A stretch of DNA of 64,000 nucleotides, taken from contig OZ025265.1 of NCBI GenBank assembly GCA_964019135.1, positions 1,977,496 through 2,041,495 of the forward strand. Reading direction: 5' to 3'. The stretch comes from Arenicola marina. Taxonomy: Eukaryota > Annelida > Polychaeta > Arenicolidae. Position numbers and translations under genes: made by a program. Numbering within the stretch: position 1 is the stretch's first letter; every line of letters starts with the position of its first letter. Positions 21,108 to 32,860 of this stretch are shown here, in pieces. The notes under the pieces are model-generated. The model was not told where the DNA came from, did no database searches, and was given only the letters and a program-made list of their open reading frames with translations.

Positions 21108-21679
21108 AGAGTGGTCCATCGACCGGAAGCACGTTCCCAGTGTTACATGCAATGGGAATCAGTTGGCGTAAGAAGACGGTTATTTGGCGGGTGGGGATGG
21201 GGGGGTGGGGGGGGGGTGCATGGGCGCCAAATGCGGAATTATTAGCATTAGTTTGTGAATCATTACTTTAGTAACTTAACATGCGGAATATGAACATACC
21301 AGTGATATTAACATGCATACTCATCATGGACGACGCATACAGTATAAATTCCTCAACTGCCCGTATCAACCAATTTGATGGAGTGCTTTGGCTTCTCTCG
21401 GTGTTTAGATAGACACGGTCATTAAAGGCAAACTGCGGGTTCCGCACTGTTGGCCGCTAGCCTTCTGTTGCGGACGGGTCCATGAGTATAACATAAGACA
21501 TAGCGATAACACGGATCGACCATTCGCAAACTGAAATGAAACACCGCCCACGATAACACCCTGGGGGGCGTTATGAGAACCAGCGACACGGGACACGTAT
21601 CCATGGAGACAAGAGCCGATCCCTTGAGCGCGCCATATCTGCTATCCCATAATGCAACGGGTCTCAACGCCATCCTCGA

Positions 21680-21840
21680 GGACATAGTTCACTTCCGGTG
21701 CATCATCGTGAATTAACAAGATGGCCGTCGCTATTGGTTATGCAGCGTCACATGGCGTGCTGCGGCACTACGACGAACTAGTCATACCTTTGTTGCTCAT
21801 GTATTACTTTTCCCGATTTGATCTGACGTCAGTATGAATG
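21680..21840 (+). promoter_or_regulatory. Candidate promoter / first-exon region
   Basis: In order on the plus strand: ETS site CACTTCCGG (21690-21698), YY1-like AACAAGATGGCC around the ATG at 21721, an inverted CCAAT (ATTGG, about 21734) and a perfect CRE TGACGTCA (21824-21831). Four CTCF-like sites lie within about 1.2 kb. Confidence 0.4.
21721..21837 (+). CDS. Candidate start exon within the promoter cluster
   Basis: ATG 21721 (A at -3, G at +4) opens MAVAIGYAASHGVLRHYDEL, continues with a hydrophobic stretch (VIPLLLMYYFSRF) and stops at TGA 21835-21837. A TCA|GTATGA donor-like site overlaps the end. The short length and overlap with regulatory motifs make it equally likely that this is non-coding promoter DNA. 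Confidence 0.2.
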   Translation: MAVAIGYAASHGVLRHYDELVIPLLLMYYFSRFDLTSV

Positions 21841-21886
21841 AAGCATGTCGTGACGACTCCAAATGTGGGAGGTGATGAGGTGGTGG

Positions 21887-21904
21887 TCCGGCAGGGGGCG
21901 CCAC
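21887..21904 (+). promoter_or_regulatory. CTCF-like site (strong)
   Basis: TCCGGCAGGGGGCGCCAC, an almost ideal CTCF core (plus strand). Confidence 0.5.
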
Positions 21905-21989
21905 ACGTCTGGTCTAAGCCTGCCCAGGAAGCCCACCGTGGTGCGATCCCGGACGCGTAAGATGGTTATCGGTGTGTCTTGTTGATTAC

Positions 21990-22005
21990 AGCGCCCTCTC
22001 ACGGA
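21990..22005 (-). promoter_or_regulatory. CTCF-like site
   Basis: Minus strand CCGTGAGAGGGCGCTG. With 21887 it forms a convergent pair about 100 bases apart. Confidence 0.4.
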
Positions 22006-23380
22006 GATCTCTGTGGGGTGTGGAGCCGGCTCAGTGTGGTTACGACGTCAGTGGCGAGGTCCACCAAGAGCTGAGGTGGGGGGGGGGGGTTGTGAGTAAG
22101 TGGTGCTGTGATGTGGTGGGAGCGAATAGAGGGATGGTGGCTGTGGTGGTGGTGGTGGTGAAGGCTGGTAGGGAGGAAGGAGGAGGGGGTGGATGATCCT
22201 TGTCTCTGACGTGGGTGCATTGGTAGGGCGAGTCTCTCTCTCTCTCTCAGCCAGAAGGCAGCTGAACGCACGACTTCCCCTGGTATTATCGCTCACCCTG
22301 AACCGGTGGCTACACCCCCACTCCACCCCACCCCACCCATTCCCCTAAGACCCGCCTCCGCCCGTATCCCTTCACCCAAGCCAAGCCCCCACCCAGTCCG
22401 GATCCACTCCCCTGAACCTCGCCCCTTGGACTCTCCAGAAGATGTTTGTTTATTACAGTACCTCTCCCCCCTCCCCCCAGCCCCCCACCATCCTCCCTGT
22501 ACTGGGTCTGTTGTGCAGTCTTCGGCTGGTAGCTGAACCGTTCAGCTGCTGCGAGCGACGGAACTCGATGATAATAAAGACATCGCCTACCTCCAGAGAT
22601 TGGACAAGACATCAGCAGCCAGATGTCAACACCAAATTAGTTCAAGATCAGTGAAGATGAAACATATGTCATCAATATGCGACCAATGATGGGAGAGGGG
22701 GAGGGGAAGAGGGGGAGGGGCAAAGGAGGGGGAAGGGGAGGGGGGGGAGGGGGCGGGATAAGGGGGGGGGGAGTGTAGATAGGGCCAAGGGTAAGGGGAG
22801 GGACAGCGGGCAATGAACAATGGGGAAGGGACGTCCTGGGGGATGGGGTGGAGGATGGGGGGGGGGGGGGAGGGGGTACACAGACGGTTGTATAAAAGTC
22901 ATAAATGATATTCGCTTTAAGTGAACCGATTGGCTATTGAAGCATTGAGCCACCAGACGGAGGCATCAGTTACTGGTACACCTCTCGATAGGGGTCTTAA
23001 TAGCCACAGGGGACTGTGGATGGGTGGTCGCTGTGCCAGCAGGCTCACTCCAAGTAGGCTGCGATACCACCCATGCCCCCCCCAATGCCCCTGCACTACA
23101 ATGTCTTTATCATGTGACCGGTCGCTTGTTTCCCTCCCCCCCCCAACCTGTCCACACACACACCCACCCACACCCACCCTCAACCCGTCGATATCCCTAA
23201 TTCACCCTCACGCGTTGTTCTTTCCAAACCCCTGTTACCAAACCCCAATTGATACCCCAGGCCTTGATTACTTATATCGAGCACTGTTACTATACCCTTC
23301 TCTACTGCAGACTGCTGCTTACCCCCAGCCCCCACATCGCTACCCCTCATCCCCCCGTCACCTAATCCCTCTCCTCTCCC
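22006..23380. other. Alternating G-rich and C-rich low-complexity DNA
   Basis: Plus-strand G tracts at 22078-22200 and 22690-22875, C tracts at 22310-22500 and 23070-23370, with sharp strand switches between them. Includes a (GGT)n run (about 22139-22162) and a CT-repeat acceptor-like site (22232-22250). Open frames are Pro- or Gly-rich products of composition; no gene supported. Confidence 0.45.
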
Positions 23381-24150
23381 GCGTCTGTTATGTTAGGTGT
23401 GCGATGTTAGGTCTATGATGTTAGGTCTGTTATGTTAGGTCTGTGATGTTAGATCTATGATGTTAGGTCTGTGATGTTAGGTCTATGATGTTAGGTCTAT
23501 GATGTTAAGTCTGTTATGTAGGTCTGTGATGTTAGGTCTATGATGTTAGGTCTATGATGTTAGGTCTGTGAAGTTCGCTTTGTGATGTTAGGTGTGCGAT
23601 GTTAGGTCTATGATGTTAGGTCTGTGAAGTTAGCTTTGTGATGTTAGGTCTGCGATGTTAGGTCTATGATGTTAGGTCTATGATGTTAGGTCTATGATGT
23701 TAGGTCTATGATGTTAGGTCTGTTATGTTAGGTCTGTTATGTTTGGTCTCTGATGTTAGGTCTATGATGTTAGGTCTATGATATTAGGTCTATGATGTTA
23801 GGTCTATGATGTTAGGTCTGTGAAGTTAGCTTTGTGATGTTAGGTGGGCGATGTTAGGTCTATGATGTTAGGTCTACGATGTTACGTCTATGATGTTAGG
23901 TCTGTTATGTTAGGTCTGTGATGTTAGGTCTATGATGTTTGGTCTATGATGTTAGGTGTGCGATGTTAGGTCTATGATGTTAGGTCTGTTATGTTAGGTC
24001 TATGATGTTAGGTCTATGATGTTAGGTCTATGATGTTAGGTCTGTGATGTTAGGTCTGTGATGTTAGGTCTGTGATGTTAGGTCTGTGATGCTACGTCTG
24101 AGATTTTATGTCTGTCTTGTTAGGTCTGAGATAAAATGTCTGTGATGTTA
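23381..24150. repeat. Minisatellite, 14-bp unit x about 54
   Basis: Units ATGTTAGGTCTATG / ATGTTAGGTCTGTG with frequent substitutions (gtgcg, tttgtg). Moderately diverged, so older than the 40-, 49- and 55-bp arrays. Stops in all frames. Confidence 0.9.
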
Positions 24151-24154
24151 GGTT

Positions 24155-24345
24155 TGTGAAGTTATGCTTTGTCTGTTATGCTCTGCCTGCTATACCCTGC
24201 CTGTTATGCTTTTCCTGCTATACCCTGCCTGCTGTGCTTTTCCTGCTATACCCTGCCTGTGTTGCTCTGCCTGTTATGCTCTGTCTGCTATGCTTGGCAT
24301 GTTATGCCCTGCCTGTTATGCACGGCCTGTTATGCTCGGTTTTCC
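24155..24345. repeat. Minisatellite, 15-bp unit x about 13
   Basis: Units such as CTGCCTGTTATGCTC and ctataccctgcctgc; pentapeptide-like frames (Cys/Leu/Tyr) arise because 15 is a multiple of three. Directly follows the 14-bp array. Confidence 0.8.
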
Positions 24346-25312
24346 ATTAAGTCTACCGATGGTAAATACTTGCCTTGCCTAACTCGCTCTGGTCTCCGGC
24401 CGCCTAAGATACAATAAACAATTGGTTTTTGCTTCCATCGCGCTACGACTTTTTCCTCCGCGTGGAATTCGCTCGCCAGAACAGACGAGTGAGAGGGAGG
24501 AATAAAGAAACCCACTTTAAACGTTCTGCAACAAGTTTGTTACTTCCTCTTTCAGGGTTAACGGAACGCTAACGTTACAAGAATGCTGGTTCGACACTTG
24601 TGGTCCACTAGTTTATCTCAGCCTGGCTTATTAAGGGGCTGTTCTCTCTGGCCTGGGAGGCCTGTCATTGCTCCCAGCTGATGAATGGGAAACCCCGCGT
24701 GGTACATGTGTTCAGCCAGGCTAAACAATCCAACGGAAACTGTTTTATGCCTCTGTGCTTCGTGCAATAATCTCATTAATATTCCTTTAAAGATGTGTTG
24801 ACGTCTCTGGGGGACTATGCAGGAGCTCATTCATGGCGGCTTGTCCTGTTTGAACCCAAGTCCCAAGAGATCATGTCAACGCTTAATCCACTTCATTGAC
24901 AATGACCGAAGACAAAGGAGTGGATCATACTCACTCCAATGGTCTTGCTCGGATAGCGTCTAAAGAAAGTGAAGATCTAAAGTGTAGATTATTCCAATCC
25001 CAAAAATAAATAAGTAACCATCTGCGAAAACCGTTCGTGGCGGTGACCGCTTAGTTCATGCTGGCAATTGGTCGTTACGCACGACACGGATCTCCCGGCA
25101 GGGGGCATTCCGCTTAAACTATAGTCGCTCTATCCCACTTCAAATTTAACCATTAGAATTATCTTTCATACGCGAAAATTGAAACTGAATGTACTCGAAG
25201 TACATCACTGTTTAGCATTCACTAAGGTACTGGTACCGCACCGCATGAGTTCATTCCATTTTGATTAATTATAGGCCACATTTCTTTCGAACTATGTTTT
25301 CGAGTTCGATCG
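24346..25312. other. Single-copy DNA; 24600-24830 looks unusually structured
   Basis: A non-repetitive block with even base composition at 24600-24830. It includes GGGAAACCCC (NF-kB-like, about 24689), AT-rich homeodomain-type sites (CATTAATATTCC, about 24774) and a minus-strand frame of 52 codons from an internal ATG (MRLLHEAQRHKTVSVG). It could be a conserved regulatory element or an exon remnant. A CTCF-like site lies at 25093. Confidence 0.3.
25093..25109 (+). promoter_or_regulatory. CTCF-like site
   Basis: TCCCGGCAGGGGGCATT; core match on the plus strand with a degenerate 3' end. Confidence 0.3.
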
Positions 25313-25830
25313 AGGTCAAAGGCGTGAAGCACTTTGAACTTTGACCCCGTGCTGTATTGAAATATGTTTTCGCGTAACCCTTCCATTATGATCGTACGAC
25401 AACAGAATGTCTATATTTTTCAAATTGTGTATCGAAAATACAAAATTCAACCTAAACAACCTTCTAAAACCTTTTGTGACCCAAGCACCGTTTGTGTTGG
25501 CGGTTACGTGGGACAGACGCGCGACGCGAGCAGTTAACAACTTCCGCCAAGACAAGCGGCGAGTGAGCGGGCGATTCGAAATTTGTTGTGTGGGAAAAGA
25601 TGGACATGTCATGGAACATCGAGTCTGTTGAAAGATATCAACGGTGCTACCCAAAAACATAACATCTATGGAGTTAAAAAATACTGGCTTTGGCGGTGAG
25701 TGTTGCTTAGTTTCCCAGAGATGCGGTGAGACGGCAACCCAAGGCGTTCCGCGGCCACAGGCTAGCTTGGCTCTCTGGCTGTAGACGGGCCCTGTCAGAT
25801 TTTTGCCCGTCATACAGCCACAGAACTGGG
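25313..25830 (+). repeat. Dispersed element copy B (uninterrupted)
   Basis: Homologous to copy A at about 2069-3450. It starts with an inverted repeat, GGTCAAAG ... CTTTGACC (25314-25345), and retains the empty site for the insertion found in copy A (near 25438). The shared 3' block TTGGCTCTCTGGCTG is at 25767. A 165-codon minus-strand frame crosses it but does not correspond to a conserved frame in copy A. Confidence 0.6.
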
Positions 25831-26107
25831 GCTAGGACCCAGCCTGGTAAAGGAAAGAGGTCGCACTCAGTTATCTTCTTTTTTCTCAAAATATTACATT
25901 GATTAATTTACCACATTACATACGCAAGGCTCGTTATTTTTATGTTTTATTCTCGTAAATGATTAAATTGAAAGAAATTATAAATAATTTCACAGTTTGT
26001 CAAAATCGTGAAATTTGCGGGAAGCTTTGTTCCTGACCCAGTAGTTTTTAACAATGACGTAACTACCGGTCACGTGAGTAAGAGTTGTCTGTAAGGCCGT
26101 GCCACAG
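25831..26107. other. AT-rich single-copy sequence, no gene seen
   Basis: AT-rich at 25890-26000. E-box GTCACGTGAG at 26071. Confidence 0.35.
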
Positions 26108-26199
26108 GGCCGGCCCGGGAGAGCGGCTGGCGCGAATGTCTAATCAAGTGGGACTCCAAATTTATGAGCAAGCTCAACGAGCATGGCTATCAAGCTAGT
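26108..26199 (+). CDS. Candidate exon, unknown
   Basis: An acceptor-like ccacag at 26101-26107 is followed by an open frame ending at AGT|GTAAGA (26200, strong donor). The peptide reads ARESGWRECLIKWDSKF then MSKLNEHGYQAS. The frame is closed 10 bases upstream of the acceptor. The polypyrimidine tract is poor. Thirty open codons alone would not be unusual; the donor is the main support. Confidence 0.22.
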
Positions 26200-26976
26200 G
26201 TAAGAAATAAGCGGTCCTACAGTGGCATTTTCTTAATTATTTTTTTCTTAGCTTAATGTTACTGAGGCCGGACAAGAAACACGTGACACCCCCAAACCCA
26301 GCCAACGTCAGCCCAACCCCCACCGAGCCTGTCTATGAACACTGAACAAAGCTCGTGCAGCAGACAGCGGTTGGCTATAATGTTTAACTTAGTAGCATAA
26401 CGTGGTCGTGCCTGACAAAAGACACCAGGAAGACTGGCAGTTCGGTTTTCAAGACATCAATGGAAGCTTCCTGCAACTCTGCTGGCGTCAGTCTGCGCCA
26501 GGCAGATACGATCATAACGTTCCGTGCAAACCTTCAGGACCCTGACACCGGTGCGATGGGCGCGTTATGACGGGCCCCCAGGCACCCAACGTGCGAACAG
26601 GGAAGCACGGACCACAGACCACACACACGGGGCGTAACGGCCTTGGCGGACGTGTCGGCTTTATGGTAATACAGGCTACTGTGTAGACATACAGACTCCG
26701 TCAGGCATCAGACAACGGTGAACTAGTCAGTGGTTTCACAACGTGGATCCAGGATCTTCAAAAGAAGAGGGTGTGGTGGGGAATTCCGATGCGGGACTTA
26801 GATATGGTGGTCACCGACCAGGATCCGCCAGTGTTTGACAGAGCTTTCTTCGTTCTCGACTATATCGGGAAACCATGAGAAATATAGCCTGATGTTTTAC
26901 ATAATCCAGCACCACATCTTTCACAAAGAAACCAGTCGACCCTCACCCCCTCCCCTTTGCCCGCTCCGCAAGTGCA
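26200..26976. other. Single-copy sequence, no gene seen
   Basis: No exon candidate beyond short frames. The last 40 bases are C-rich and lead into the 55-bp array. Confidence 0.35.
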
Positions 26977-29900
26977 GGTACTCGTATGGCTGTAACAGAG
27001 AGAGGTAGAGGCCATGGCAATCCTCTCAGGATGTACTCGTATGGTTGTAACAGAGAGAGGTAGAGGCCATGGCAATCCTCTCGGAATGTACTCGTATGGT
27101 CGTAACAGAGAGACGTATAGGCTATGGCAATCCTCTCAGAATGTACTCGTATGGCTGTAACAGAGAAAGGTATAGGCCATGGCAATCCTCTCAGAATGTA
27201 ATCGTATGGTTGTAAAAGAGAAAGGTATAGACCATGGCAATCCTCTCAGAATGTACTCGTATGGCTGTAAGAGAGAGGTATAGGCCATGGCAATCCTCTC
27301 AGAATGTACTCGTATGGCTGTAAGAGAGAGGTATAGGCCATGGCAATCCTCTCAGAATGTACTCGTATGGCTGTAAGAGAAGAGAGAAATGCATAGGCCA
27401 TGGCAATCCTCTCAGAATGTACTCGTATGGCTGTAAGAGAGAGGTAGAGGCCATGGCAATCCTCTCAGAATGTACTCGTATGGCTGTAAGAGAGAGGTAT
27501 AGGCCATGGCAATCCTCTCAGAATGTACTCGTATGGCTGTAAGAGAGAGGTATAGGCCATGGCAATCCTCTCAGAATGTACTCGTATGGCTGTAAGAGAA
27601 GAGAGAAATGCATAGGCCATGGCAATCCTCTCAGAATGTACTCGTATGGCTGTAAGAGAGAGGTATAGGCCATGGCAATCCTCTCAGAATGTAATCGTAT
27701 GGTTGTAAGAGAGAAAGGTATAGGCCATGGCAATCCTCTCAGAATGTACTCGTATGGCTGTAAGAGAAGAGAGAAAGGTATAGGCCATGGCAATCCTCTC
27801 AGAATGTAATCGTATGGTTGTAACAGAGAGAGGTATAGGTCATGGCAATCCTCTCAGAATGTAATCGTATGGCTGTAACAGAGAGAGGTATAGGCCATGG
27901 CAATCCTCTCAGAATGTACTCGTATGGTTGTAAGAGAGAAAGGTATAGGCCATGGCAATCCTCTCAGAATGTAATCGTATGGTCGTTTGAGAGAGAGGTA
28001 GAGGCCATGGCAATCCTCTCAGAATGTACTCGTATGGCTGTAACAGAGAGAGGTATAGGCCATGGCAATCCTCTCAGAATGTAATCGTATGGTCGTTTGA
28101 GAGAGAGGTAGAGGCCATGGCAATCCTTTCAGAATGCAATCGTTTGGTTGTAAGAGAGAAAGGTATAGGCCATGGCAATCCTCTCAGAATGTAATCGTAT
28201 GGTCGTTTGAGAGAGAGGTAGAGGCCATGGCAATCCTCTCAGAATGTACTCGTATGGCTGTAACAGAGAGAGGTATAGGCCATGGCAATCCTCTCAGAAT
28301 GCAATCGTATGGTTGTAAGAGAGAAAGGTATAGGCCATGGCAATCCTCTCAGAATGTAATCGTATGGTCGTTTGAGAGAGAGGTAGAGGCCATGGCAATC
28401 CTCTCAGAATGTACTCGTATGGCTGTAACAGAGAGAGGTATAGGCCATGGCAATCCTCTCAGAATGTAATCGTATGGTCGTTTGAGAGAGAGGTAGAGGC
28501 CATGGCAATCCTTTCAGAATGTACTCGTATGGTCGTAAGAGAGAGAGGTATAAGCCATGGCAATCCTCTCAGAATGTAATCGTATGGTTGTAACAGAGAG
28601 AGGTAGAGGCCATGGCAATCCTCTCAGAATGTAATCGTATGGTCGTAAGAGAGAGAGGTATAGGCCATGGCAATCCTCTCAGAATGTACTCGTATGGCTG
28701 TAACAGAGAGAGGTAGAGGCCATGGCAATCCTCTCAGAATGTAATCGTATGGTCGTAAGAGAGAGAGGTAGAGGCCATGGCAATCCTTTCAGAATGTACT
28801 CGTATGGTCGTAAGAGAGAGAGGTAGAGGCCATGGCAATCCTCTCAGAATGTAATCGTATGGTTGTAACAGAGAGAGGTAGAGGCCATGGCAATCCTCTC
28901 AGAATGTACTCGTATGGCTGTAAGAGAGAGGTAGAGGCCATGGCAATCCTCTCAGAATGTACTCGTATGGTTGTAACAGAGAGAGGTAGAGGCCATGGCA
29001 ATCCTCTCAGAATGTACTCGTATGGTTGTAACAGAGAGAGGTAGAGGCCATGGCAATCCTCTCAGAATGTACTCGTATGGTCGTAAGAGAGAGAGGTAGA
29101 GGCCATGGCAATCCGCTCAGAATGTACTCTTATGGTCGTAAGAGAGAGAGGTAGAGGCCATGGCAATCCTCTCAGAATGTACTCGTATGGTCGTAAGAGA
29201 GAGAGGTATAGACCATGGCAATCCTCTCAGAATGTACTCTTATGGTCGTAAGAGAGAGAGGTAGAGGCCATGGCAATCCTCTCAGAATGTAATCGTATGG
29301 TCGTTTGAGAGAGAGGTAGAGGCCATGGCAATCCTCTCAGAATGTACTCGTATGGCTGTAACAGAGAGAGGTATAGGCCATGGCAATCCTCTCAGAATGC
29401 AATCGTATGGTTGTAAGAGAGAAAGGTATAGGCCATGGCAATCCTCTCAGAATGTAATCGTATGGTCGTTTGAGAGAGAGGTAGAGGCCATGGCAATCCT
29501 CTCAGAATGTACTCGTATGGCTGTAACAGAGAGAGGTATAGGCCATGGCAATCCTCTCAGAATGTAATCGTATGGTCGTTTGAGAGAGAGGTAGAGGCCA
29601 TGGCAATCCTTTCAGAATGTACTCGTATGGTCGTAAGAGAGAGAGGTATAAGCCATGGCAATCCTCTCAGAATGTAATCGTATGGTTGTAACAGAGAGAG
29701 GTAGAGGCCATGGCAATCCTCTCAGAATGTAATCGTATGGTCGTAAGAGAGAGAGGTATAGGCCATGGCAATCCTCTCAGAATGTACTCGTATGGCTGTA
29801 ACAGAGAGAGGTAGAGGCCATGGCAATCCTCTCAGAATGTAATCGTATGGTCGTAAGAGAGAGAGGTAGAGGCCATGGCAATCCTTTCAGAATGTACTCG

Positions 29901-31930
29901 TATGGTCGTAAGAGAGAGAGGTAGAGGCCATGGCAATCCTCTCAGAATGTAATCGTATGGTTGTAACAGAGAGAGGTAGAGGCCATGGCAATCCTCTCAG
30001 AATGTACTCGTATGGCTGTAAGAGAGAGGTAGAGGCCATGGCAATCCTCTCAGAATGTAATCGTATGGTTGTAACAGAGAGAGGTAGAGGCCATGGCAAT
30101 CCTCTCAGAATGTACTCGTATGGTTGTAACAGAGAGAGGTAGAGGCCATGGCAATCCTCTCAGAATGTACTCGTATGGTCGTAAGAGAGAGAGGTAGAGG
30201 CCATGGCAATCCGCTCAGAATGTACTCTTATGGTCGTAAGAGAGAGAGGTAGAGGCCATGGCAATCCTCTCAGAATGTACTCGTATGGTCGTAAGAGAGA
30301 GAGGTATAGACCATGGCAATCCTCTCAGAATGTACTCTTATGGTCGTAAGAGAGAGAGGTAGAGGCCATGGCAATCCTCTCAGAATGTAATCGTATGGTC
30401 GTAAGAGAGAGAGGTAGAGGCCATGGCAATCCTTTCAGAATGTACTCGTATGGTCGTAAGAGAGAGAGGTAGAGGCCATGGCAATCCTCTCAGAATGTAA
30501 TCGTATGGTTGTAACAGAGAGAGGTATAGGCCATGGCAATCCTCTCAGAATGTACTCGTATGACTGTAACAGAGAGAGGTATAGGCCATGGCAATCCTTT
30601 CAGAATGTACTCGTATGGTCGTAAGAGAGAGAGGTATAGGCCATGACAATCCTCTCAGAATGTACTCTTATGGTCGTAAGAGAGAGAGGTAGAGGCCATG
30701 GCAATCCTCTCAGAATGTACTCTTATGGTCGTAAGAGAGAGAGGTAGAGGCCATGGCAATCCTCTCAGAATGTAATCGTATGGTCGTAAGAGAGAGAGGT
30801 AGAGGCCATGGCAATCCTTTCAGAATGTACTCGTATGGTCGTAAGAGAGAGAGGTAGAGGCCATGGCAATCCTCTCAGAATGTAATCGTATGGTTGTAAC
30901 AGAGAGAGGTATAGGCCATGGCAATCCTCTCAGAATGTACTCGTATGACTGTAACAGAGAGAGGTAGAGGCCATGGCAATCCTTTCAGAATGTACTCGTA
31001 TGGTCGTAAGAGAGAGAGGTAGAGGCCATGGCAATCCTCTCAGAATGTACTCGTATGGTCGTAAGAGAGAGAGGTATAGGCCATGGCAATCCTCTCAGAA
31101 TGTACTCGTATGGCTGTAACAGAGAGAGGTATAGGCCATGGCAATCCTCTCAGAATGTACTCGTATGACTGTAAGAGAGAGAGGTATAGGCCATGGCAAT
31201 CCTCTCAGAATGTACTCGTATGGCTGTAAGAGAGAAAGGTATAGGCCATGGCAATCCTCTCAGAATGTACTCGTATGGCTGTAAGAGAGAGAGAGGTATA
31301 GGCCATGGCAATCCTCTCAGAATGTACTCGTATGGCTGTAAGAGAGACGTATAGGCCATGGCAATCCTCTCAGAATGTACTCGTATGGCTGTAAGAGAGA
31401 GAGAGAGGTATAGGCCATGGCAATCCTCTCAGAATGTACTCGTATGGCTGTAAGAGAGACGTATAGGCCATGGCAATCCTCTCAGAATGTACTCGTATGG
31501 CTGTAAGAGAGAGAGAGGTATAGGCCATGGCAATCCTCTCAGGATGTACTCGTATGGTCGTAAGAGAGAGAGGTAGAGACCATGGCAATCCTCTCAGAAT
31601 GTACTCGTATGGCTGTAACAGAGAGAGGTAGATGCCATGGCAATCCTCTCAGAATGTACTCGTATGGTTGTAACAGAGAGAGGTAGATGCCATGGCAATC
31701 CTCTCAGAATGTACTCGTATGGTTGTAACAGAGAGAGGTAGATGCCATGGCAATCCTCTCAGAATGTACTCGTATGGCTGTAACAGAGAGAGGTAGATGC
31801 CATGGCAATCCTCTCAGAATGTACTCGTATGGTTGTAACAGAGAGAGGTAGAGGCCATGGCAATCCTCTCAGAATGTACTCGTATGGTCGTAAGAGAGAG
31901 AGGTAGATGCCATGGCAATCCTCTCAGAAT
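26977..31930. repeat. Large minisatellite, 55-bp unit x about 90
   Basis: Each unit holds GGCCATGGCAATCCTCTCAG, aatgtactcgtatgg and an (AG)n tract of variable length (53-59 bases per unit). Variants at fixed positions (tactcg/taatcg, ggctgtaac/ggtcgtttg, ggtaga/ggtata) allow unit typing. A block of 20 units, about 1098 bases, is duplicated in tandem (28190-29290 equals 29290-30390): GCAATCGTAT at 28301 and 29399, and a rare ATCCGCTCAG variant 1098 bases apart. This is the longest array in the window. Confidence 0.97.
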
Positions 31931-32004
31931 TTTAAGCGAAGTACTCAGGTGTATGTATGTCTCGGGATGGGGGCACAGTAACAGCATTGACCTCTCCCGT
32001 CCCA

Positions 32005-32018
32005 GTCGCCATGGCGAC
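32005..32018. promoter_or_regulatory. RFX X-box-like palindrome
   Basis: GTCGCCATGGCGAC, a perfect 14-base palindrome fitting the X-box consensus GTNRCC-N(0-3)-RGYAAC except for the final half-site base. Confidence 0.35.
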
Positions 32019-32330
32019 CAAGATCAGCCATGGGTGCCACCCTCAGTCACTTCCCGATGTAGCATCAACATGTTTCGAACGGTACTGATTACTACTCTAC
32101 ACCCTACATCATCTACACACGATTATACAATCAAAGCCATGACATACTATTAATGGTAGTCTAAAAACCGAATCATATTTCACACTACAAATCACACTAT
32201 ACATTGATTTGTTGGTTCACTGGGTTTCATCCTGGGCTGCACCGTCGCCTATGACATGCAGGTCTAATTACCTTACCGCATCGCTGACAGAAGAGCACAC
32301 GCGAGAGAAAGCAACCAACGCAAGAACACT

Positions 32331-32344
32331 GTTACCATGGCAGC
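32331..32344. promoter_or_regulatory. RFX X-box-like site
   Basis: GTTACCATGGCAGC. Similar sites occur at 46954-46968 (CTTACCATGGCAACC), 56810-56824 and 61323-61336 (ATCGCCATGGCAAC). Confidence 0.35.
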
Positions 32345-32704
32345 GGGAAGGGGTGTGGGGGGTACATACCTGAAAAGAACAGAAAAATAATGCTATTTAA
32401 TATATAGATACAAAAAATATATTTGTCACCAAAGACGGCGCACCGACAATGGCATATCATGTTATATTTATAATATGAAGGTTTAATTTCATATGGAATT
32501 AGATTAGATCTAGTTAATTAAGACATAAATAAATAAATGGACGTTGAACTCCGTAATATTCATTTGATTTATGCTCTTTGGGGTGTTACGTAGCTTCTTG
32601 AAGCTTCATTTCATTCACTTGTACGTTTTATGCATGATTGTCTGTGGGGTCGGTATGTGTTTGTTAAGTTGGCACTATTTGATCAGCGTCTTATTTTCTG
32701 TACA

Positions 32705-32712
32705 TGACGTCA
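32705..32712. promoter_or_regulatory. CRE
   Basis: Perfect TGACGTCA octamer in single-copy DNA. Confidence 0.35.
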
Positions 32713-32860
32713 CAGAAGCTAATTTACGTTGTAGACCACAAACCCCGCACATGGAATTCGAGAGGAATCATTTGTTGTTTGATTACGGTGCTGGGGCGAA
32801 ACGCTTGTGATGTGATTACTCTCCATGCAGAGGAGAGAATTGATCACCCTGCATCCCCCA

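Larger units (their letters stand above)
20380..21679. other. Single-copy sequence with two CTCF-like sites
   Basis: No supportable exon. There is a poly(G)-rich stretch at 21188-21220. CTCF-like sites at 20544 and 21091 are annotated separately. Confidence 0.4.
31931..32860. other. Single-copy sequence with two X-boxes and a CRE
   Basis: AT-rich in 32380-32560. It contains perfect RFX X-box type palindromes at 32005-32018 and 32331-32344 and a CRE at 32705-32712. A plus-strand frame of 79 codons at 32571-32810 is AT-driven and unsupported. Confidence 0.4.
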
